64,000 bases of DNA from Blepharisma stoltei (lineage: Eukaryota > Ciliophora > Heterotrichea > Heterotrichida > Blepharismidae): the NCBI GenBank assembly GCA_914767885.1, contig CAJZBQ010000004.1, forward strand, positions 62,001 through 126,000, written 5' to 3'. Shown in pieces: positions 37,188-50,799 of the stretch (its first letter is position 1; each line of letters opens with the position of its first letter). The translations under genes were made by a program, and so were the position numbers. The notes beneath the pieces were generated by a model. The model was not told where the DNA came from, did no database searches, and saw only the letters and a program-made list of their open reading frames with translations.

Positions 37188-37484
37188 CTCCCCACCTCTG
37201 TGAGCGATCCAAAACATTTGAAAAATTCCTATTTTTTTGGTAAAAAACCCACCCTCTATGAGCGAACAAAAAATTATATATAAAAAAATAAAAATATATG
37301 AGTGATAATTATTATAACGAAATCTCTAGTTAATTCTATTTAATTTTAAACAAATTGCGTTTTTTTAAACATAAATTTTACAAATTAAAATAATATTTGC
37401 TTTCCAATTTTTGCAACTAGGATGTTTTTAAAATACCCCTCTGAGAGCGAACAATATTTTTTTTGTTCGCTCACGAAGGGGGAG
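37188..37484. mobile_element. Family A IES in T4, same site as in T5
   Basis: Flanks TTA (37185-37187) and CTA (37485-37487). It corresponds in position to 40162-40452 of T5, so the insertion predates the duplication. Removal gives …TLVYLVAVILFC…. Confidence 0.85.
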
Positions 37485-37748
37485 CTAGTAGCTGTAATAT
37501 TGTTTTGCCTTATAAATACCAATTATCTATATAAAAATTGTTCACAGTATTTAGAAAATCGACCAAAAATAATAAGAGATTTAATACAGACACAAATTTT
37601 GTATACTTCTTTAGGTGTCTGGTCTACTCAGTCGGCTACAGAGATGTTTGGCTATCCATTATGAAGAGCATTTCCAATAGCATGCCCTTTTCATCATATC
37701 AAGCCAGTGATAATGGAAATTATAAACTCAATTGAAAATATGAATTTA

Positions 37749-38162
37749 CTTTACCTTAGCTAGTTAGTGTTTAAGGTTTCTAGTGCCTGCTATATATAGG
37801 GACTAAGCCAACTAGTGACGTCACTGAGCCATTTTTGAATCGCGGTGGTCAGCCTACCGGCTAAGCCTTTTACGAAGCTTCGCCTCCAGTTTGCCTCACA
37901 TCTCACCCGCGCGTTGCCGTTGCTCTGCCCTGATTTAGCTCCTGCGCGTGTTCTACCTAAGGGTCATCCTCCCGTGGGGATGTGCTTAAGGGTAAAGCCC
38001 TAAGCCCCTTAATGCACTGAGGAGCAGTTATCTCCAAAGTTAAACTGCCATCGCTGTGCAGAGGTTCTCGAGGGAAAACCCAACTCCATAAATAAAATTC
38101 CATGAGGGAGAGAAAATTAGCAAAGCTAATTTCTCTCGGACCGAATGCCATTTTATAATGCA
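37749..38162 (-). mobile_element. Retroposon-like insertion in T4 with 12-bp target duplication
   Basis: AATATGAATTTA (37737-37748) and AATACGGATTTA (38163-38174) flank a GC-rich block. On the reverse strand it starts TTATAAAATGGCATTCGG and contains 'taaggggcttaggg', also found in the 16506 element. One flank copy restores …ENMNLALRNS…. Confidence 0.7.
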
Positions 38163-38191
38163 AATACGGATTTAGCATTAAGAAATAGTAA

Positions 38192-38452
38192 CCCTTTAAA
38201 ATTGGAGCAAAGCATTAGTAGCATTCCATTTTTAAGATAAATACCCCTTTTTTAATTGAAACAAAATTTTATTTGCATAAATAGCTTTGATCTAATTTAA
38301 TCGGAGGAATGCAATCAATACTATTTTAACAGTTTTGCACTGATCGATTTGTTTTAAATAAATTCATTATAAAATAAATTAAAATATATCATTAATTTTT
38401 TTTATGAAAAAATTCATATATTAATTTTTTCAAATCCCATTAAAATTGACGA
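38192..38452. mobile_element. Decayed family B element in T4
   Basis: Begins after TAA 38189-38191 with CCCTTTAAAATTGGAGCAAA and has a second unit at 38243. The right end is lost, so the border is set by where coding (…QFILSQNF…) resumes. Confidence 0.55.
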
Positions 38453-38862
38453 CTTTTTTTCTCTCAATTTATTTTATCGCAAAACTTCAGAGTACTTGTT
38501 TATGAAAATGCTGAAGAAATAGCTTCAGACTATTTTGCATTTGGATTATATTCTGCTCAAAATTATGGGTATTTGAAAACTATATAGAGGCATTTACATT
38601 AAATACTTCTGAAGCTTGGATAGTTATTATGGAACTTCTTCAATATATTGATGATTTTTATAGTAGCTCTTTAGATGAGATTGATAAATACTCACAAAGC
38701 GCCATTGATAATCAAATGGCAGTTATAGCAGCAGCACTGATTATCTTTATTTTTAGCTCATTTGCGGTTTATTTTGGATTTTATTTGCAGTTCTTCAGAA
38801 ATGAAAAAAAGTATATGAGGAAAATTAATTCGATATTGAAAATTATGCCGAGTAAAAAATAA

Positions 38863-39477
38863 ATATATAGAAATTTGATTTAAGATCTTTAATTATAATT
38901 GATTTTTGAAATAATTATTTTATTTATAGTTTTTTGAGAAAGAATTTATTAAGGAAGGAAAAATAAAACACCAAAATATCAAGGCTCCAAAATGAGTCAT
39001 AAAAAATTTAATTAGATTAATAAAAATTTGCTATATATATGCCTTATTTTAAAAGAGAAAAATAATTTGCTGATCCAATATGGCTATTAGGTATTATAAA
39101 TGATCAATATTTTAAACAAATAAGATCTCTAATTATATAGTATATAAAGACGATATGATCGCTGACTACTACTAAGCCTTGGAAAATGATTTAATCTATA
39201 TTTTTATTGGGTTTTCTATCTTTTAAAATAAATTTCATATAAAACATTTTTATTGGACTTTTTATATGGTATTTTGAGCTATTTTTTTAAGTCATAAGCA
39301 CCCCAGAGGATCATTATACGTATCAAGCAATGCATGCATATCTTAGTATAGGTGTTAATCTTAATTATTTATAATTTTAACATAAAATAAAAAAATTACT
39401 AAGGATTTTTAACTAACTAAATTAAATTAAATCAATTATAATTAAAGAGATAATCTAAATTAAATTTCTATATAAAT
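38863..39477. other. Convergent intergenic region between T4 and T5
   Basis: AT-rich, no supported frame. The two paralogues end tail to tail here, both with …INSILKIMPSKK at their C-termini. Confidence 0.6.
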
Positions 39478-42400
39478 TTATTTTTTACTCGGCATAATTT
39501 TCAATATCGAATTAATTTTCCTCATATACTTTTTTTCATTTCTGAAGAACTGCAAATAAAATCCGAAATAAACTGTAAATGAGCTAAAAATAAAGATAAT
39601 CAGTGCTGCTGCTATAATACTCATTTGATTATCAATGGCGCTTTGTGAGTATTTATCAATCTCATCTAAAGAGCTACTATAAAAATCATCAATATATTGA
39701 AGATGTTCCACAATAACTATCCAAAATTCAGCAGTAGAAATTGTAAATGCCTCTATATAATTGTCAAATACCCATAATTTTTGAGCAGAATATATTCCAA
39801 ATGCAAAATAGTCTGAAGCTATTTCTTCAGCATTTTCATAAAAAAGTACTTTGAAGTTTTGCGATAAAATTGGTGAAAACTTACTGTTTCTTAAGGCTAA
39901 ATTCGTATTTTCAATTGAGCTTATTATTCCCATTATCACTGGCTCACTATGATGAAAAGGGCATGCTATTGGAAATGTGGTTCATAATGGATAACCATAC
40001 ATCTCTGTAGACGATTGAGTAGACCAGACACCTAAAGAAGTATACAAAATTTGTGTCTGTATTAAATCTCTTATTATTTCTGGTCGTTTTTCTAAATACT
40101 GCGAACAATTTTTATATAGATAATTGATGTTTATAAGGCAAAACAGTATGACTGCTGCTAACTCCCCCCTTCGTGAGCGAACAAAACATTTTGCTCGCTC
40201 TCGGAGAGGATTATTTTTTTTTATATATAATTTTATAGAAGATGTTTTGTTTGAAATTTAAAATAATTCCAATTCGTAAAAAAATTTCTTTAATCTGCAA
40301 ACAGAATTGGCTAGATATTTTATTATATTAATTATCACTCATATATTTTTATTTTTTTATATATAATTTTTTTGTTCGCTCATAGAGTGTGGGTTTTTTA
40401 CCAAAAAATAGGAATTTTTCAAATGTTTTGGATCGCTCACAGAGGTGGGGAGTAAGTAAACAAGTGTTCGTCAAGCATATCTTCAGTAGCTTTTGAATGA
40501 ATAAGCTGACATAGAGTGCTTTTCTGTAGAAAAAAGAGTTTTTGAATGAGAGTGGACATTTTTTAATCGCCCTAAAATTGTTTGCTTTAGCTCAGAGTAG
40601 TTCTTAAAAGCATATTTCCTTATATTATTCCAAAGATTATTTTCAATTTTAAAAATTGAGAAATAAAAAGGGAGGATTAATAAAATACAGATAACAAGTA
40701 CAGCAGGGCCCAAAATCAAAAAAAATGTCATTTGGGATTTAAAATCGTTTACCATAGATTGTTGGCAGTCAATGATATCAGTCAGCGCTTTATTGCAATA
40801 ATGGAGCGCTTCTCCATATCCATTGAATAATAAAAATCGATATGCATCTCATGGATATTCAGAGGAGTTAAAAAATTTCCTCTCAAATTCATATCCCTAA
40901 CTCCTCCTTATGTTAGAGGGTATTGGAAAATCCTGTTTTTAGGTAATAAAATCTCAGAACAAAAAAATTTTTAATACGCAGATGATAGTTATTAAATGAA
41001 ACCTCTAGATAGTTTGCTAATTTTAAATATAAAGTTTTACTTTCGAAGAGCGAACATAAAAATTTTGTTCACTCACGGAGGGCTTAATTTTTTTTAAAAA
41101 AATTGCTATTTGTAAAAATTGAAAGTAAAAATTAATTTAATTTGCAAATTTTATGTTTTGAAATGTAAGCTGCTTAAAATTAAATATAATTAGCTATAGA
41201 TTTCATTATACTAGTTATCATTTATTTATCAAAATTGTTTTTCAAAGAAAAATTTTTATATTTGTTTGCTCATGGAGGCTGGGCTTTTACTAAAAAATAA
41301 GGATTTTCCAATGGTTTTGTTCACTCACAGAGGGTGTGAGTTAAATTTTCTAAAAAATCAACCCTTTGAGCGAGCAGCAATTTTTGCTCTTTCATGAATT
41401 TGGGGAGTAAATAATTTTTACAATTTTTATAAACATTGAGATAGTCGTGATTAAATTTTCTTTTCTTCTTAATTTTCATTCTTCTATGCTTCATAAATAA
41501 ATATTTTCATCCCCCAAAATACTCCCACTAGAGCAGGCATTCCAGTCTTTTGAGTTTGAAATAATTCCTGAATAAATATTTTCTAATTCTTTTAAAGCTC
41601 TTTCATATTTTTTAGTTGAAGTAGCTAAAAGTATTTCAGTATCATGGGGATCGACAGCTTGACCACTCCCCATTAGAATAATTTGTGCAAAAAGCGCTAT
41701 GTTTTGAAAATTTTTCCCTATTTTTCCGATGTTTATAGGAAGACTCATGTCACTGATAAAATTAATAGTGGAAAAAGCATAGACTAGCACTGCAATATTT
41801 AAAGCGAGAACAGTCACAATCTATATAAAAATTACTGAAAACACAAAAGCCAGATGAAGAATATTTATTGATCTTGATGACGAATTTATCATTGTAAAAA
41901 ATTTGATTTGGGAAGAAGCGACTGATATTTGTGACTTTGCACTGCCACTTGATTCAGAAATTTTAACATTGGTTGCCCCTTTATTTGCGCATAAAAGCAT
42001 TTTCAAGTCTAAATCTTCTTCAGGCTGATTTTCTCTCTGGAATGAGCTGGTGCTTCTAAAAGTATCCAATTCTGCAAAATTGACTGACAAATTTTTATGC
42101 TCAACACTTAAATAATTGTTATTTGGGCTAGGAGAGCTTAGACCACCCAATTTCTCAATTTCTTTTCTGTCGTTTATAAGCATAACATAAGGGATTTTTA
42201 TATTATAGATATCATAGTGGGATAGGACTAAGAATGCATCATTAAAGTTTTGATTTAGCCTGTAAGGAACGAGTGGCTTCAAGATAAACTCATCTGAAAT
42301 AAAAAATAATTGTTTCAATTTGCATCCTATTAAATTATCATCAGAATTTCTGGCTAATTTAGCAAAATTTTTAGAATGGCTAATTATTTCTTCGCTTTCA

Positions 42401-44472
42401 GATATCAGAGCACTTTCATATGTACACTCTTTAGGCTTAAATATGAGAATTGCTACGAGAAAACTATTAATGGCTGTTACTCACACTTTTCCTGTACATT
42501 CTAATAAATTATTGTGGACATTTAAAAAAAAGCCTTTGATTAAGTCCATTTCTGAAACTAAGCTAAACTGGACAAATCGCTTGGCTTCTTCTTTGACTTT
42601 TTCTTTATAATAAAGATCAATAAAATTAAAAAAATTGTCACTGATAATGCTTTTTAAAGGGAGAGAAAATATTTCTGCAGATTTTTGGCTAGCGTAAAGA
42701 ATTTCTCCAAAATTGTCAATTTCATTTGAAATTATCAAGATGCCATTGCTCTCGTTAAATCAGCTGAAAATATTTAAATCATTGATAGGATTTGATAGAT
42801 TTCTTTCAAGAGCCATTAACTTTACCTCAACTAAATTCGATTTTTCAACTTCATAAATGATGGTTTTAGCATATGATGAATAAAGATATAAAGATTCTCG
42901 AGAGGTTGGATAATTTATGAATAATTGGTTATATTTGGCATTTAAATCAAAAATTTCTCTGCCTATACCCTTCATATCGTTTTTCAATTTTTTAAGGTCA
43001 GGATTAGAAGAAGTAATCTCATTTCAAAAATTAAATAAGCTGACGCATAGTTTTTTGTCTTCTTTTTTAACCCAATATAACTCCAGAAAATAGTTTGAAA
43101 ATTGACTAATATGAGAATCAGAAGCGACTGAGATATTTTTGTTGCATAAATATTCTTGGAAATTGGCTTCTAAGCTAGAATCAGGAATATTTTTGCTCTT
43201 AACGAACTTAATTTTAGCTAGAGACTCATCTTTCAGCGTGTAAAAGCAGTAATTTGCTGCCCATATAGCTTGGAGTTTGCTTCCATTTAATCTTTTTTCT
43301 ATAAAAAATTTTTCAAAGATTTGGATTATTTCATCTTTATACTCAATATTTCCTGAGCACATTGCGTGTCTTACAGATTTTTCTAGCTCGTACTCAGAGT
43401 CTATGCCTTTTAAGTCTTTAGGGATATTTTTACTTTTATTTATTTGCAGTTTGTAAGAAAGTTGGACAATGAACATTGCTAATAACGGTCCCATAAAAAC
43501 TGCTAGTATGGAAATTGCCAATGAGTTGTCCATGAGACTTCCTAAAATAAAAATAAAGGAAATTATGGCAATACAAGACAATTTAAGAATAATGGTGGTA
43601 TTGCCAAAATATGAAAAATAAGGCAAAAAGATGATTGCTTCTTTTATCAAAATTCCTGAAAATATGATTGCTAAAATTTGTAAATAAAGTATGTAATTTT
43701 CAGCAAGTATTGCATAAGTAATTGGGAAAAAATAAGTAAAAATTGCTATATGGTAATCAATCCTTGAGTGTGCTTTTGCATTTAACGTTGTTTTAGTTTC
43801 AGAATGTCTAATTTCTGCTGAAAATTCAGTATAAAATAAAATCATTACAAAACCAATCGTCAATCCGACAATAATTGCTATTTTCCATCAAAAATTTATG
43901 TAAAAATCAGATAATTGCCCATCCTTTTCGTATTCTGAGATTTTATTATGAGGCAAAAAATTATATTTAAGAAAAAGTGATAATATCTCAACAATAGGTA
44001 CAAAAATAAAATTTGCTCAAATGTAAATAAATCCACGAAAAACTTTGAAGGCTTGAGAAGGTAAGCTATAGGAATGGTAAATAACAATAACAGAAATAAT
44101 AATCATTATAAAGCTGGCATAAGTAAATATTATAACTGATAAAAAGCATTCCTCAATTATCCCTGCTGCAGAGCAAGTATTGTCAAATTTCAAATAGCCT
44201 ATGATTTTTCATAGTGTGTTATTTTTACTTCAATTTTTTATTGGGAGATCTGGAACTCATAGTAAACTTATAATTTGGAGGCACCAAATTATACCTTCAA
44301 TTGTTAATACTCACTTTTGCCTCAGAATAGAATTTTCTTGATAACCATTTCCAGGAAAGAGCTGGGAAAAAAATTCGAAAATTGAGCTTTCAACAGATCT
44401 TTCTTTTTTTCTCTTTCAAAAATTTTGTTTGAAAGCAGCATCCAGATTTGACTCAGACTTTACTTCAGCCAT
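39478..44472 (-). CDS. T5: PAS multi-span membrane protein, intact after IES removal
   Basis: ATG 44470-44472 to TAA 39478-39480. Removing IESs 40162-40452 and 40901-41407 (each with one TAA) and two 15-nt introns (41821-41835; 40897-40900 + 41411-41421) leaves 4161 nt, 1387 codons (1386 aa) without frameshift. N-terminus MAEVKSESNLDAAF; spans to residue ~350 include …GEIRHSETK… and LMDNSLAIS. The helical region with SLEANFQEYLCNKN follows, then a PAS-like domain with NGILIISNE and FGEILYASQKSAEIF, then SSSRSINILHLAF leading into the first C-terminal span. Two loops of about 100-150 residues between the last spans could be sensory. Closest relative in the window is T4. Confidence 0.82.
40162..40452. 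mobile_element. Family A MITE/IES in T5
   Basis: 291 bp with TAA on both sides (40159-40161 and 40453-40455). Clear end units at both borders (CTCCCCCCTTCGTGAGCGAA). Same site as the T4 insert at 37188. Removal gives …RTLVYLAAVILFC…. Confidence 0.9.
40901..41407. mobile_element. Composite IES inside a 15-nt intron of T5
   Basis: TAA on both sides (40898-40900 and 41408-41410). Outer ends CTCCTCCTTATG and CTCCCCAAATTCATGAAAGA; inner family A units near 41045 and 41320 show nested insertion. Excision leaves a 15-nt intron starting GTAAAAATTATTTAG. Orthologous in site to 34436-36740 of T4. Confidence 0.88.
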
Positions 44473-45635
44473 TAACAAAATATTAAGGAAAGCAAATTTA
44501 TTTAAAAAATTTTCTTAGCAGAAATATATTAGCAACTTTTAAGCCTGGATTTAAATTTAGTTGTTAATTATTCAATATTATTATATTACTTGAAACAATT
44601 GTAAATATTTATTTAGAGTGAGTGTACACAGAGGATCATTTAAACTTATAATAGGTTAAAATTATAAAATATTAAATGAATACAAGAAAATGAACTAAAT
44701 AGTTATAATTATCTTTCAAAAGGAGTTTTATTTTTTAATTATGCATTATGACAAAAAATTATTTGGGATTTATCTAACAATCATGAAACTACTAATAATT
44801 TTTACGTTAACTTCTATTTTTAATTTTGCTTTCAATACGGGTGGCATAAAAAGTATATTATTTGAAAATTCAAAATTAATAGCTTCCAGTTAGACCTATA
44901 ACAAATCTCGTCTCAAAGTAAAAATTTTGTTAAGAATATTGATACTATAAGAGCTACATGTACTTTTTGCTAGGGAAACCCACCAAGACCCGTCTCAGAG
45001 ATTTCTAACTGTTTTTAAAAATAAAGGCTGATATGGAAAGATTTTGGTAAATTGTCTCTGAGGAAATTTTTTATCAAAAAGTGGGGTGATTAATTAATCT
45101 GCCTATTAAGTAATCTGCAATTTATCTAGATTTGGGCCCATATAAAGCATATGTTTTATGAAGAAAAGCTCGCAATTCTGCTTATTTTACAAGGATCATT
45201 ACAATTTGTTATAAAGCCTTTAAATAGGGATTTATCGTTATTAATGCATAGCTAGATTTTTGGCTATTATTTGGATGGTTATAGCTATAAATAGCATTTG
45301 TCAGTCTGCTTTATAGCATTCTATGATTATTTTAGTGTAAAAGCCTTTAAGAGTGAAAGCAATAAAGCATACCTTAATTAATATGTATTTTCTTTACTCT
45401 AAGCATAATCTTAGTAGGCTAAAAAAATTTTATCTTATAAAGGCTAAGTAATTATATCTCAATATGAGCTATAGATTTTATAAAAGAAAAATTATATTAA
45501 GCAAATTAGAATCAATCTAAAATCTTCTAGTATTTGAATATTAATTTCTTATTTATGAATTAACGCGAAATTATTTTACATTTAGTATAGGCCACCATTT
45601 AAAAAGATTTTTAATTTATTATTTTCTATTAATAA
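44473..45635. other. Intergenic region between T5 start and T6 end
   Basis: 44473-44870 is the inverted copy of the T4 upstream repeat. The rest (44871-45635) is AT-rich with no supported gene. Confidence 0.6.
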
Positions 45636-48600
45636 TTATTTACTAGGGATAATTTTCAATATCGCATTGATTTTCTGCATATATTTTTTTTCATTTCTGA
45701 AAAACAGCAAATAAAATCCAAAATAAGCCACAAACGAGCACATAATGAAGCTAATAAGTGAGATTGTTATTATTTTCATTTGGTCATCAATGACACTTTG
45801 CGAGTATTTATCAATTTCATCTATAGCGCTGGTATAAAACTCATCTATATGCTGAAGGTTATCCATAAAATCAACCCAAAATTGCGGATTTGAATTTCCG
45901 TATGCGAGAGTATATATATCAAATCTTCATAATTCTTGAGCTGCATATACCCCAAGATCAAAATATGGGCAAACTCCATTATTATTTTCATAAAAAAGCC
46001 TTCTAAAATTATCTGACAAAATTGATGAAAACTTAGAATTTCTTAAGGCTAATTTTTTATTCTCAATGCTAATAATTGTGGAGTTTATTATGGGTGTGCT
46101 GCGAGAAAAAGGGGTTGCAAAAGGGAACTGGAGTCATAATCCAAGACCATATGTTTCGCCAGACATTTGCTGTCCCCAAACAGCTGCAGTAGTATACAGA
46201 ATCTGATTTTGTATTAAATCTTTTAATACTTCTGGCCTATCCATTAAATATTGTGAGCATTCTTCATAAAGATAAGTCGTGTTTATCAAGCAAAACAATA
46301 TAACAGCGGCTAGATATGCAAGTATTCTCCACGAATACCTCCAATAGCTTTTAAAAATATAAGGTTCCATTGAGGGGTTTTGATAAATCCTCTCATATAT
46401 CAGCGAACAAAATTTTGTTTCAGAGATTAAATTTTTGAAAATAAAGTGTAAAATTTTTATTTTCGAAATTCAAAAAAATCCCAATTTTTTAATTTAATTT
46501 ATAAAATTTATGTTTAAAATGCAAATTCAATAGAAACAGCTAGATATTTCTTCTCCTAATTATTTATATATATATATATATATCAAAATACAATTTTTAT
46601 ATTTAAAAAATTTTTTGTTTGCTCTCAGAGGTGATTTTACACAAAAATTAGGATTTTTCTAATGGTTTTGTTTTTCATTGAGAAAGGAGAATAAGAAAAA
46701 AGGTTTTCAGACTTAGCATGGACTTCTTTGAGTCTTTCCAAAATTGTTTGTTTAAGCTCAGAATAGCTATTAAAAGCATTTTTTCTTATATTATTTCAAA
46801 GTATATTTTCAATCTTAAAAATCGAGTAATAAAACGGGAGTATCATCAAAATGCATGCAATAAGTACCGCAGGGCCTAATATTAGTAGAATAATCATTTG
46901 AGATTTAAATTCAATCATCATTGACTCTTGGCATTCTATGATATCAATTAATGATTGATTACAATAGTCGAGCGCCACTCCCCACCCATTAAGCAGCAAA
47001 AATCTGTACACGCTTCAAGGATTTTCTGATGGATCTGCCAGTTTCCTTTCAAATTCATTTCCCTGAATATATTTTACATTTTTTATAAACATTGAAATTG
47101 TATCTATTAAATTTGCTTTTTCCCTTGCGGTTCAATCTTCTGTGCTTCATAAATTCATTTTGTCTTCACCTAAAATACTTTGGCTGGAACAGGCATTTCA
47201 ATTTCTGGAATTTGATATTATGCTGGAATAAACAGTCTCCAGTTCTGACAGAGCTTGTACATATTTTTCAACTGAAGCTATTATTAATAAATCGCCATTT
47301 TCAATCTGAAGTGATGGGACTATCAGCAAAATTTGTGCATAAAGTGCAATTCTTTGAAAATTTTTCCCAGCTTTTCCAATGTTAACCAGAAGATTCATAT
47401 CACTTATAAATTTTATATCGGCAAAGGCATAGGCCAAAACCGCGATATTTACTGCTAAAACAGTTATAATCTGAATAAAAATTACAGAAAAAACAAAAGC
47501 GAGGTGTAAAATATTGATGGACCTAGCTGATGAATGTACCATATTGAGGAACTTGTGCTGGATAGCAGTGACTGATACTTGGGATTTTGCGTCCTGCTGG
47601 TCTGATGAATTTTTTGCATCTTCATCAGTAAAAAGATTCATTTTCGAGTCCAAGTCTTCATCTCGCTGATTTTCTTTATGATAAGAGCTGATTGTACGAA
47701 AAGTGTCACATTCTGCAAAATTTACTGATAATTTATTGGTAGCGACCTCTAGCTTTTCTTGGTCATTTTGTGCAGGTTTATTTGAATTTTGCCATTTAAA
47801 TATTTCTTCACTGTCATTTATTAGGATAATATATGGAATTTTTATGTTATAAATTTCATATAATGATAGAATGAGCAAATATTCACCAAAATTTTGCTTT
47901 ATATGATAAGGAAAATCCAGTTTTCATTCAAAATTTTCTGATTTAAAAAATAATTTTTTAAGCTTGCACCCTATTAAATTTTCATCAGATTTTCTTAAAA
48001 TTTTCGCAAAATTTCTTGAATAACGAATTATTTCTCCAGACTCAGAAACTAATGCAAATTGATGCGAATTTTCTTTTGGCTTAAAGACAAGTATAGCTAC
48101 AAGTAGGCTATTTATTGAGGTTGCTCATAATTTTCCTGTACAGTCTAATAAGTTGTTGCGGACTGTTAAAAAAAATCCCTGGCTTAAATCGATTTCTGAT
48201 ACTGAGCTGAACTGAATAAATTGTTTGGATTTTTCTCTGACTCTTTCTTTATAATAAGGATCAATAAAATTAAAAAAATTGTCACTAGCTATGTTTTTTA
48301 AAGGGAGCTTAAAAATTTCTGAAGATTTTGGGTTTGCAAACAGAATTTCTCCAAAATTGCTTGGTTCATTAGAAATTACGAGAACCCCATTATTATCATT
48401 AAAATAGCTGAAATTGCTAGAATTATTGATAGGGTTTGACTGAGATCTTTCAATTGCCCTCAGCTTTACCTCAATTAAATTTGATTTTTCATACTCATAA
48501 GTGATATCTTTAGTATATGAAACATATAGAGCCAAAGATTCTCTAGAATTCGGGAATTTAGTAAAAATCTGATGGTAATTTGAATTTAATTCAGAAATTT

Positions 48601-50116
48601 CGTTATTTATTCTGGATAAACTTTTTTTCAATTTAGTAAGATCAGGCTTAGTAGATGTAATCTCATTTCAAAAATTAAATAAATTTATGCACAATTTTTG
48701 GTCTGCTTTTTTTATTGTGTGGAATTGTAAAAAATAATTTGAAAACTGAGAGCTTTGAGAAGCACAAGCTTCTAAGATATTTTTGTGGCATAAATACTCT
48801 TGATAATTAGATTCTAAGCCTGAATCAGGAATATACTTTGTTTTAGCAAGCTTAATTTTGGCTAAAGATTCATCCTGTAAGGTAAAATAGCAGTAATTTG
48901 CAGCTCATATAGCTTGAAGTTTGTTTCCATTTAGCCTTTTTTCTATAAAGAAATTCTCAAATATCTTAATTATTTCATCCTTATGTGCAGTACTATTTGA
49001 GCACAATTCGTGTCTAATTGATTTTTCTAAATCATATTGGGAATTTATTTTATTCAAGTTTTCAGGTATGTCTTTATTTGGTTTTGTTTGTAACTTGATA
49101 GAAAATTGAATGATAAATACAGAAGACAAAGGTCCCAATATAATTAATAGGAGGGAAATAGCTAATGAGTTGTCCATAAGGCGCCCCAAAATAAAAATAA
49201 AGGAGAATAAAGCAATAAAACATAGTCTAAGAATAATAACTGTATTGCAAAATATCGAAAAATAAGGTAAAAGGTTTGCAGTTTCTTTGAGTAAAATCAT
49301 TGAAAAAAAAATCGCTAAAATTTGTAAATAAATTATATGATCTTTAGCGAATAATGCAAAAGCAATTGGAAAAATATAAGTAAAAATTGCTATATGAGTA
49401 TCAATCCTTGAATGTGCCTTTGCATTCAAATTTTTCTCTATAGCAGAATGCCTTATTTCAGCCGAAAATTCTGTATAAAATAAATACAATATAAACCCAA
49501 ATATCAATAGAAAAATAATTGTAATTTTTCATATAGAGCCGACTTCAAAATCAGCTAGCTGCTTTCCATCTTCATATTCTGAAATTTTATTTTGAGACAA
49601 AAAATTATACTTGAAGAAAAGCGAGAAAATCTCAATCGACGGAATTAAAAAAAAAATCGATCATAAATAAAAAAGATAATATAAAATAGTAAAGACTTGA
49701 GATGGCAAGCTGTAAGAGTAATAAATAGCTATGACCAAAATAATAACACTTGTAAAGCTTGCATAAGTAAAGGAAAGTAATATAAAAAAGCACTCATCAA
49801 TTATTCCTAATGCTGAGCAGGTATTATCAATTTTTATGTGTCCTATGACTTCTCATATGATCATATTATTTTTTCAATTAGTAATAGGCATATCAGGGAC
49901 ATATAGTAAGCTAATAACTTGAAGGCATCATATCGTACCCTCAATCGCTATTATCAGTTTTTGTCTTGTAACAGAATCTTCTTGATTTCTAGTCCTATTA
50001 AAGAGCCTGCAATAAAATTCAAAAATTGAGTCCTTGATTGATTTTTCTTTTTTAAATTTTCAGAGATTTTGCCTTGAGTCTTGATTTTTGCGTGATTCAG
50101 CTTTAGGTTCAGCCAT
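45636..50116 (-). CDS. T6: PAS multi-span membrane protein, cleanest copy
   Basis: ATG 50114-50116 to TAA 45636-45638. One IES (46387-46691) and two 15-nt introns (47471-47485, 47063-47077) removed leave 4143 nt, 1381 codons (1380 aa). Approximate layout: soluble 1-110; spans ~112-340 with GEIRHSAIEK (~224) and RLMDNSLAIS (~312); charged helical segment with SQYDLEKSIRHELCS (~360) and YQEYLCHKN (~440); PAS-like ~570-700 (NGVLVISNEP, FGEILFANPKSSEIF) followed by SVSEIDLSQGFF; acidic linker ~780-860; SSARSINILHLAF and a span ~865-895; loop with NGWGVALDYCNQS (~1030); span ~1062-1085; span ~1156-1175; loop; last span ~1330-1360. Several TGA codons sit at conserved Trp. Function not established; a TmcB-like PAS sensor or channel is the best guess. 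Confidence 0.85.
46387..46691. mobile_element. Family A MITE/IES in T6
   Basis: 305 bp, TAA on both sides (46384-46386 and 46692-46694). Left inverted pair AGCGAACAAAATTTTGTTTC is visible. Excision gives …SENLFSYQNPSMEPYIFKSYW…. Confidence 0.85.
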
Positions 50117-50149
50117 AAATGAAATATAAGATGAGTCATTAACATTAAT

Positions 50150-50310
50150 GCTAATTATAGATTAGGGTTCTCCATCGGGAAGACAAAAAGTCTTCATTGC
50201 CATACGAGAGAGGAAAAATAACCGGAACAAAATGCCCAGTACCCGTAACTCCACTCTCTGCTCGGTTTGGCTTCAGGCCAACAAGGTCCTCAAGCTCGAA
50301 ACATGCTGGG
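50150..50310. mobile_element. GC-rich block upstream of T6, possible retroposon fragment
   Basis: Composition jumps from AT-rich to mixed between about 50160 and 50320. No matching target duplication or clear relative was found, so this is a compositional call only. Confidence 0.3.
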
Positions 50311-50406
50311 AGAGGACATATCACTGACTTTGCCATTTATTTCTGCATATAAGATGATTAACTTGCATATTATCAAAAATCTAAGTATTTATCATCACAA
50401 CTATAA

Positions 50407-50695
50407 CTCTCTCCCTTCCATGAAAAAAAAACAATTTTTTTTTCGCTCATGGAAGGGGTTAAAAAAATCCCACTTCGCGAAAATTGGAAAGCAAATAATA
50501 AATAATTTGTAAAATTTATGTTTTAAACGCAATTTTTTTAAAATTAGACAAGAGATTTAATAATTCTAATTATTACTTATATATCAATTTTCTTTTCATA
50601 AATATTAAATAAATTTTTATTTGCTCAAGGAGGGTAGGTTTTTGGGCAAAAAATAGGGATTTTTCTAATGATTTTGTTCGCTCACAGATGGGGAG
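50407..50695. mobile_element. Family A MITE upstream of T6
   Basis: 289 bp with TAA at 50404-50406 and 50696-50698. Inverted pair at the left (TTCCATGA…TCATGGAAGGGG), spacer plus unit at the right. Confidence 0.85.
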
Positions 50696-50799
50696 TAAGT
50701 AATTTTAATTTAATTTGAATAGCGATAATTTTTCAATGTTGAAACAAATAAATAATTTATTGAAATTTACTGAATGTAATTATTTTTTTATTTGAACTT

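Noticed and set aside
37842-38178. Possible tRNA or 5S-derived promoter in the GC-rich insertion
   Set aside because: I could not form a cloverleaf or find convincing A- and B-boxes by eye; left as retroposon-like only.
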